Source: Deinococcus sp. LM3 (GTDB lineage: Bacteria > Deinococcota > Deinococci > Deinococcales > Deinococcaceae). From it: a DNA stretch of 64,000 nucleotides. The translations under genes were made by a program, and so were the position numbers. Below the pieces are notes generated by a model. The model was not told the DNA's origin. It worked only from the letters and a program-made list of their open reading frames with translations, and made no database searches. Positions 60,363 through 64,000 of this stretch are shown here, piece by piece; position 1 is the stretch's first letter, and every line of letters begins with the position of its first letter. The stretch covers positions 1,693,501 through 1,757,500 of the forward strand of contig NZ_MUFV01000001.1 in the NCBI RefSeq assembly GCF_002017875.1. The letters are read 5' to 3'.

Positions 60363-60934
60363 GTGGCGTGTCGTTCCGGGTGTTCGTGGCGGTCAGTCTC
60401 GACGGGTTCATCGCGAGGCCCGGTGGCGAACTCGACTGGCTGCCCGGCGCGTCCCCGGAGGGTGTGCCCGCCCCGGCGGACGAGGATCACGGCTTCGGGG
60501 CGTTCATGGACGGCGTGCAGGTGATCGTGATGGGCCGCGCGACCTTCGAGACGGTGCGTGACTTCGAGCCCTGGCCGTACGCCGGCCACGAGGTCGTGGT
60601 GCTCAGCCGCACGCTGCAGGCCGACGATCTGCCGGCGGGCCGCCCTGGCCTGAGCGTGCATCCCGGCCCGGTCGGGGCGCTGGCTGCCGATCTGCGGGCG
60701 CGATTCCGGGACAGCGGCCGGGCGGGCGGCGTGTACGTGGACGGCGGGCAGACCGTGCAGGCGTTCCTGCGGGCCGGTCTGATCGACGAACTGACCGTGA
60801 CGCGCGTGCCGGTGCTGCTGGGTCAGGGCCGGCCGCTGTTCGGACCGCTGGAGGCGGACCTGCACTGGAAGCATCTGGGGACGCGGGCCTTCCCGAGCGG
60901 TCTGGTCCAGAGCACCTACCGCCGCGCACCCTGA
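60359..60934 (+). CDS. Dihydrofolate reductase/RibD-C family reductase
   Basis: This 191-aa protein has FRVFVAVSLDGFIARPGGELDWL (strand and substrate site, residues 6-28), VIVMGRATFETVRDF (near residue 60) and the C-terminal GVYVDGGQTVQAFLRAGLIDELTVTRVPVLLGQGRPLF, all typical of the bacterial DHFR-like / RibD C-terminal family, NAD(P)H-dependent reductases of mostly unknown substrate. It is not the canonical FolA. ATG 60359 is translationally coupled to the rodA transcript by a 23-codon ORF. Confidence 0.85.
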   Translation: MSGVSFRVFVAVSLDGFIARPGGELDWLPGASPEGVPAPADEDHGFGAFMDGVQVIVMGRATFETVRDFEPWPYAGHEVVVLSRTLQADDLPAGRPGLSVHPGPVGALAADLRARFRDSGRAGGVYVDGGQTVQAFLRAGLIDELTVTRVPVLLGQGRPLFGPLEADLHWKHLGTRAFPSGLVQSTYRRAP

Positions 60935-61098
60935 ACCGGCGCGGCAGGTGAAGCCGGGGAACGCCCCGACAGGCGACTGCCCCCACCGGGGGAAGGGCCG
61001 CGCCGGAATGCATGAAGAAGCCGTTGCAGCGCGCGCCGGACATGAATGTTACGGTAAGGGCCGTTCTGATCCGATCGCCGCGCCCGAGTGAAATAACT

Positions 61099-61104
61099 TA
61101 CACT
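61099..61104 (+). promoter_or_regulatory. Candidate -10 box of the DUF937 gene
   Basis: TACACT lies about 120 nt before ATG 61226. The 291-nt gap 60935-61225 otherwise shows no gene. Confidence 0.35.
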
Positions 61105-61225
61105 TGCGCCGGAAGTCCTGCCCACCCGAATGCGACCCGACGCGGCGTGAACCGGGCTGGCAGAGGCGCCGGTACCAGAGCCGTAACGGTACAGATCCAG
61201 CAGCGTCACACACCCAGGAGGCGTC

Positions 61226-63601
61226 ATGAACATCACGGATTTGATTCAATCGTTCTTCGGAGGCGACGGAGCCGCGCGACTCGGTCAGGCCGCAGGTCTG
61301 GACCTCGGCAGCGCCCAGCGGGCCCTGGGGGTCGGACTGCCCCTGCAACTCGACGCCCTGGCCGACCACGCCGCCACCCCCGGCGGCCCGGCCCAGATCG
61401 CGGAAGCCATCGAGAACCTCCCGCGCTTTGGCAGTGTTCAGGAAGCCATGGAGGGAGCGGACGGCGCGCAGAACCTGCGGCAGGCCGGCGAACTGCTCGG
61501 GCCGGTGCTGCTGGGCAGCCGCTCGGGCACGGTCGCGCAGACGGTCGCCGAGCAGGCGGGCGTGCCGGCCGGCGGGGCGCAGCACCTGATGGGCATGGCG
61601 CTCCCGCTGCTGCTGAGCCTGCTGGGCCAGCGGGGCGCGAACGCCGGGAACATCGGCTCCATGCTGGGCGGCCTGGGTGGCCTGCTGGGCGCCGGAACCG
61701 CGCTGGGCGGTGCGGCGCTGGGTGGCGTGGCGGGACTGGGTGGCGCCGTGGGGCTGGGCAAGCCGGACCCTGCGGTCACCCCGGCCGACCGGGCCCATGT
61801 GCCGGACCTCCAGGCTCCGGTCGTCGGCGTGCCTTCCATGACCACGCCGTCCGTGGCGGCGGTCGGCGCGGCCGGCGCCCTGAGTGCCGAGGGAATGCTC
61901 GACTTCCTCAAGGGGCAGTTCAGTGGTGAGGCGGCCGAGCGGATCGGGACGGCCGCCGGATTCGGTGGCAGCGCGGGCCGCCGCGCCACGCAGGCGGCCC
62001 TGCCGCTCGTCCTGAATGCCCTGGTCCAGAAGGGCCGGACCGAGTCCGGAGCGACCGACCTGCTGAACCTCGCGCGACCCTTCGAGTCCCTGGCTGACAG
62101 TCACGGCCAGCTGAACACCAACACGCTGAACGACGCGGCCGAGACGGCCCGCATCGAGGGCCAGGGTCGCGGGCTGCTGGGCGGCCTCTTCGGGAATGTC
62201 GAGGGTCTGTCGGGCCGGCTGGGAACGGCGCTGGGCGGCAGCGGTGCCAGCGCCGGCCGCCTGCTGGCCCTGATGACCCCGCTGGTCCTGGCGGTCCTGG
62301 GCCGCCGCGCCAGCGCCGGGAATCTGGGCGCGGCCGGTCTCAGCGGCCTGCTGGGCGGGATGGGCGGCAGTCTGGCCGGTCTGCTGCCCACGGGCCTGAG
62401 CAGCCTGGGCGCCCTGCTCGGTGCGGGGGGCGCGGCTGGCGTCGCGGCGGCCGGTGTGGGCGCGGCCGGTCTGGGTGCGGCCGGTGCCGCAGCGGCTGCC
62501 ACGGCGGCGCGGGCCAACGTGCCGCCGGTCACGCCGGTCACGACCACGCCCGTGCCTCCGGCCCCCCCGGAACGCGAGCGGCGCGGCGGATTCCCCTGGT
62601 GGATCATTCCGCTGCTGGCACTCCTGCTGCTGGGCGGCTGCTGGCTGGTCAACCGTCAGCCGGCAGGAACGGACGGCACGGCCACCACGGTGACCGATCC
62701 GGCGGCCAGCATCCTGGTCACCAACCCCGCCTCCGACGCGAACCTGCCGCCCGAGCCGTTCACCATGAGCGGCACCGGCCCCGCCGGAGTGGCCCTGACC
62801 ATCCAGGACGAGGGTCAGGAGGTCGCGGCCGCCACCGTCGGCGAGGACGGCAGCTGGACGGCCGACCTGCCCGCCCCGACCGTGGGCGAGCACACGTACA
62901 CCGTGGAGGGCGGTTCGGCCCGCAGCGAGTTCAAGGTGACGGTCGCTGATGCAGGTACGGACGCCACCGGCACGGATGCCACGGGCACCGACGCCACAGG
63001 CACCGACACCACCACCGACACCGCTGGTACCGACACCACTGGCGCCGTGGCCACCGGCTTCGCCATCGCGGCTCCCGCCGCGGACACGGAACTCCCGGCC
63101 GGCGGCTTCACCATGAACGGCACCGGCACGCCCGGCGAGGAACTGGAACTGTTCGAGGACGGCACCAGCCTCGGCAAGATCACCGTCGGCGAGGACGGCA
63201 CCTGGACCTTCGACGTCCCCAGTCCCGCCGCCGGCGCGCACACCTACTCGGTCAACGGCCCGGACGGCACGGAACTCGGGACGGTCAGCACGACCGTCGC
63301 GGCGGCCAGCGCCGACGCCAGCGCCGCGAACTGCACCGAGGACTACACCCTCAGCATCACGGACGGGCAGACCGTCAGCGAACCCTTCCGCTTCGGCGGA
63401 GTCGGCCAGGGTGAGGGCTACAGCGTGACCGTCAAGCGCGGCGAGCGCACCATCGGCACCAAGGACATCCCCCTGGACGCCACCTGCGGCTGGAGCTACC
63501 AGAGCAAGCCCGGCGCGGGCACCATCTCCTACGAGGTCCGCCCGATCGGTGACGCGGCCGCCGAACCCCTCAGCCGCGTGACCCTGACCGTCGGTAACTG
63601 A
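61226..63601 (+). CDS. DUF937 protein with membrane segment and Ig-like domains, 791 aa
   Basis: ATG 61226 follows AGGAGG. The first half contains two DUF937/YidB-like repeats rich in glycine and alanine (SAQRALGVGLPLQLDALADHAATPGG; ATQAALPLVLNALVQKGRTESGA). Near residue 455 there is a single hydrophobic segment (FPWWIIPLLALLLLGGCWLV). Behind it come Ig-like modules (PFTMSGTGPAGVALTIQDEG; GFTMNGTGTPGEELELFEDG) separated by a TDATG repeat. Topology is probably cytoplasmic DUF937 and periplasmic Ig-like domains (inference). Function unknown. Confidence 0.8.
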   Translation: MNITDLIQSFFGGDGAARLGQAAGLDLGSAQRALGVGLPLQLDALADHAATPGGPAQIAEAIENLPRFGSVQEAMEGADGAQNLRQAGELLGPVLLGSRSGTVAQTVAEQAGVPAGGAQHLMGMALPLLLSLLGQRGANAGNIGSMLGGLGGLLGAGTALGGAALGGVAGLGGAVGLGKPDPAVTPADRAHVPDLQAPVVGVPSMTTPSVAAVGAAGALSAEGMLDFLKGQFSGEAAERIGTAAGFGGSAGRRATQAALPLVLNALVQKGRTESGATDLLNLARPFESLADSHGQLNTNTLNDAAETARIEGQGRGLLGGLFGNVEGLSGRLGTALGGSGASAGRLLALMTPLVLAVLGRRASAGNLGAAGLSGLLGGMGGSLAGLLPTGLSSLGALLGAGGAAGVAAAGVGAAGLGAAGAAAAATAARANVPPVTPVTTTPVPPAPPERERRGGFPWWIIPLLALLLLGGCWLVNRQPAGTDGTATTVTDPAASILVTNPASDANLPPEPFTMSGTGPAGVALTIQDEGQEVAAATVGEDGSWTADLPAPTVGEHTYTVEGGSARSEFKVTVADAGTDATGTDATGTDATGTDTTTDTAGTDTTGAVATGFAIAAPAADTELPAGGFTMNGTGTPGEELELFEDGTSLGKITVGEDGTWTFDVPSPAAGAHTYSVNGPDGTELGTVSTTVAAASADASAANCTEDYTLSITDGQTVSEPFRFGGVGQGEGYSVTVKRGERTIGTKDIPLDATCGWSYQSKPGAGTISYEVRPIGDAAAEPLSRVTLTVGN

Positions 63602-63673
63602 CCCCCTCCCTGCCGGGCAACGGTCGCCTGCTTCCCACTCTGGGGGCAGGCGGCTGTCCGTGATGGACCGCGG

Positions 63674-64000
63674 TCAGCGGCTGACACTCCAGATACCCGC
63701 GAACTCCGCCAGCTGTGTGCTGCGATCTGCGGTGGCATAGGCGCTGATGCTCCCGTCCAAGTACAGGGCGTCTGGGCAGCCCAGCGTGTCCCGGAAGAAC
63801 ACGGCGAACGAGTAGAAGTTCACCGGCCCGGCACTGACCGCGAACCGGACCCGGCCGTCCCGGCAGACACCCACCCCGCTGCGCAGTTTGAAAGACGCCC
63901 CGGAACGGTTGAACGCCGGATGCACCTTGCCGTCCTGCAGCAGCAGAGGGCCGGACTGCGTGGCAAAGGTGGGCTGCACGTTCAGTGCTGCGTACCGGCG
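63674..64000 (-). CDS. Phosphodiester glycosidase (NAGPA-like) family protein, 5' end beyond window
   Basis: The visible C-terminal part of at least 108 residues reads YAALNVQPTFATQSGPLLLQ, DGKVHPAF, RSGVGVCRDGRVRFAVS and, near the end, DALYLDGSISAYA, which match the phosphodiester glycosidase family (GlcNAc-1-phosphodiester N-acetylglucosaminidase-like) found in exported bacterial proteins. The frame is open to the window edge at 64000, so the true start is not visible; GTG 63979 is internal. It converges on the DUF937 gene. Confidence 0.75.
   Translation of the reverse strand, partial: RRYAALNVQPTFATQSGPLLLQDGKVHPAFNRSGASFKLRSGVGVCRDGRVRFAVSAGPVNFYSFAVFFRDTLGCPDALYLDGSISAYATADRSTQLAEFAGIWSVSR

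Overview
The window is a high-GC bacterial chromosome segment that I assign to the genus Deinococcus by inference. The reasons are a bacillithiol deacetylase (BshB1), a set of deinoxanthin-type carotenoid genes (CrtD, CruF and CrtO homologues plus a P450), very large secreted DUF11-type surface proteins with an outer-membrane barrel, and many genes with a TANNNT -10 box only 6-7 nt before the start codon. That last feature is the leaderless-transcript arrangement known from Deinococcus.

Layout. 1-11.3 kb is housekeeping: 6-phosphogluconate dehydrogenase (cut by the window edge), tRNA-Thr(CGT), bshB1, an orphan ParA overlapping a 1-Cys peroxiredoxin, an acyl-ACP desaturase, a YdjC/ChbG-like deacetylase coupled to a GPH-type symporter, prmC, a Jag/KhpB RNA-binding protein, a low-molecular-weight tyrosine phosphatase and a DUF418 gene with two homopolymer frameshifts. 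11.3-18.4 kb holds a cytochrome P450 and a small secretion module: a SARP/BTAD-type regulator with ATPase and TPR regions, a subtilisin-like protease and another secreted protein. The last two are preceded by promoters with the same 11-bp-spaced direct repeats. 18.4-25.4 kb is a carotenoid-tailoring cluster (crtD, a secreted hypothetical, a family 2 glycosyltransferase, an acyltransferase, cruF, crtO). 25.5-31.1 kb has two GNAT acetyltransferases, a SnoaL-like protein, an unknown proline/arginine-rich protein, mutY and an undecaprenyl diphosphate synthase homologue.

31.4-47.0 kb is dominated by five secreted proteins totalling about 5,050 residues. A 165-aa DUF11-like protein is followed by 773-aa and 929-aa multi-domain proteins and a 1,589-aa protein ending in a predicted beta-barrel. 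A separately promoted 1,598-aa DUF11 protein follows. Both transcription units start with the same pair of 11-bp-spaced repeats at the -35 position. 47.1-54 kb carries a DMT exporter, a CvpA-like protein, an orphan NarL-type response regulator, a class A beta-lactamase-like hydrolase and a three-gene bc-type respiratory complex. 54-64 kb carries an A-type Fe-S carrier, a peptide ABC transporter (binding protein and two permeases, no ATPase), a rodA/ftsW gene, a dihydrofolate-reductase-like gene, a DUF937 membrane protein and the end of a phosphodiester glycosidase gene.

The most interesting non-coding signals are: (i) three 136-nt copies of a two-hairpin repeat (4060, 53798, 58988) with a compensatory stem change, plus a diverged relative beside the second copy; (ii) a paired operator in front of the protease and the secreted protein, one copy lying in the last codons of the regulator gene; (iii) leaderless micro-ORFs whose stop codons overlap the start codons of crtD and rodA; and (iv) an AT-rich island inside the last surface-protein gene.
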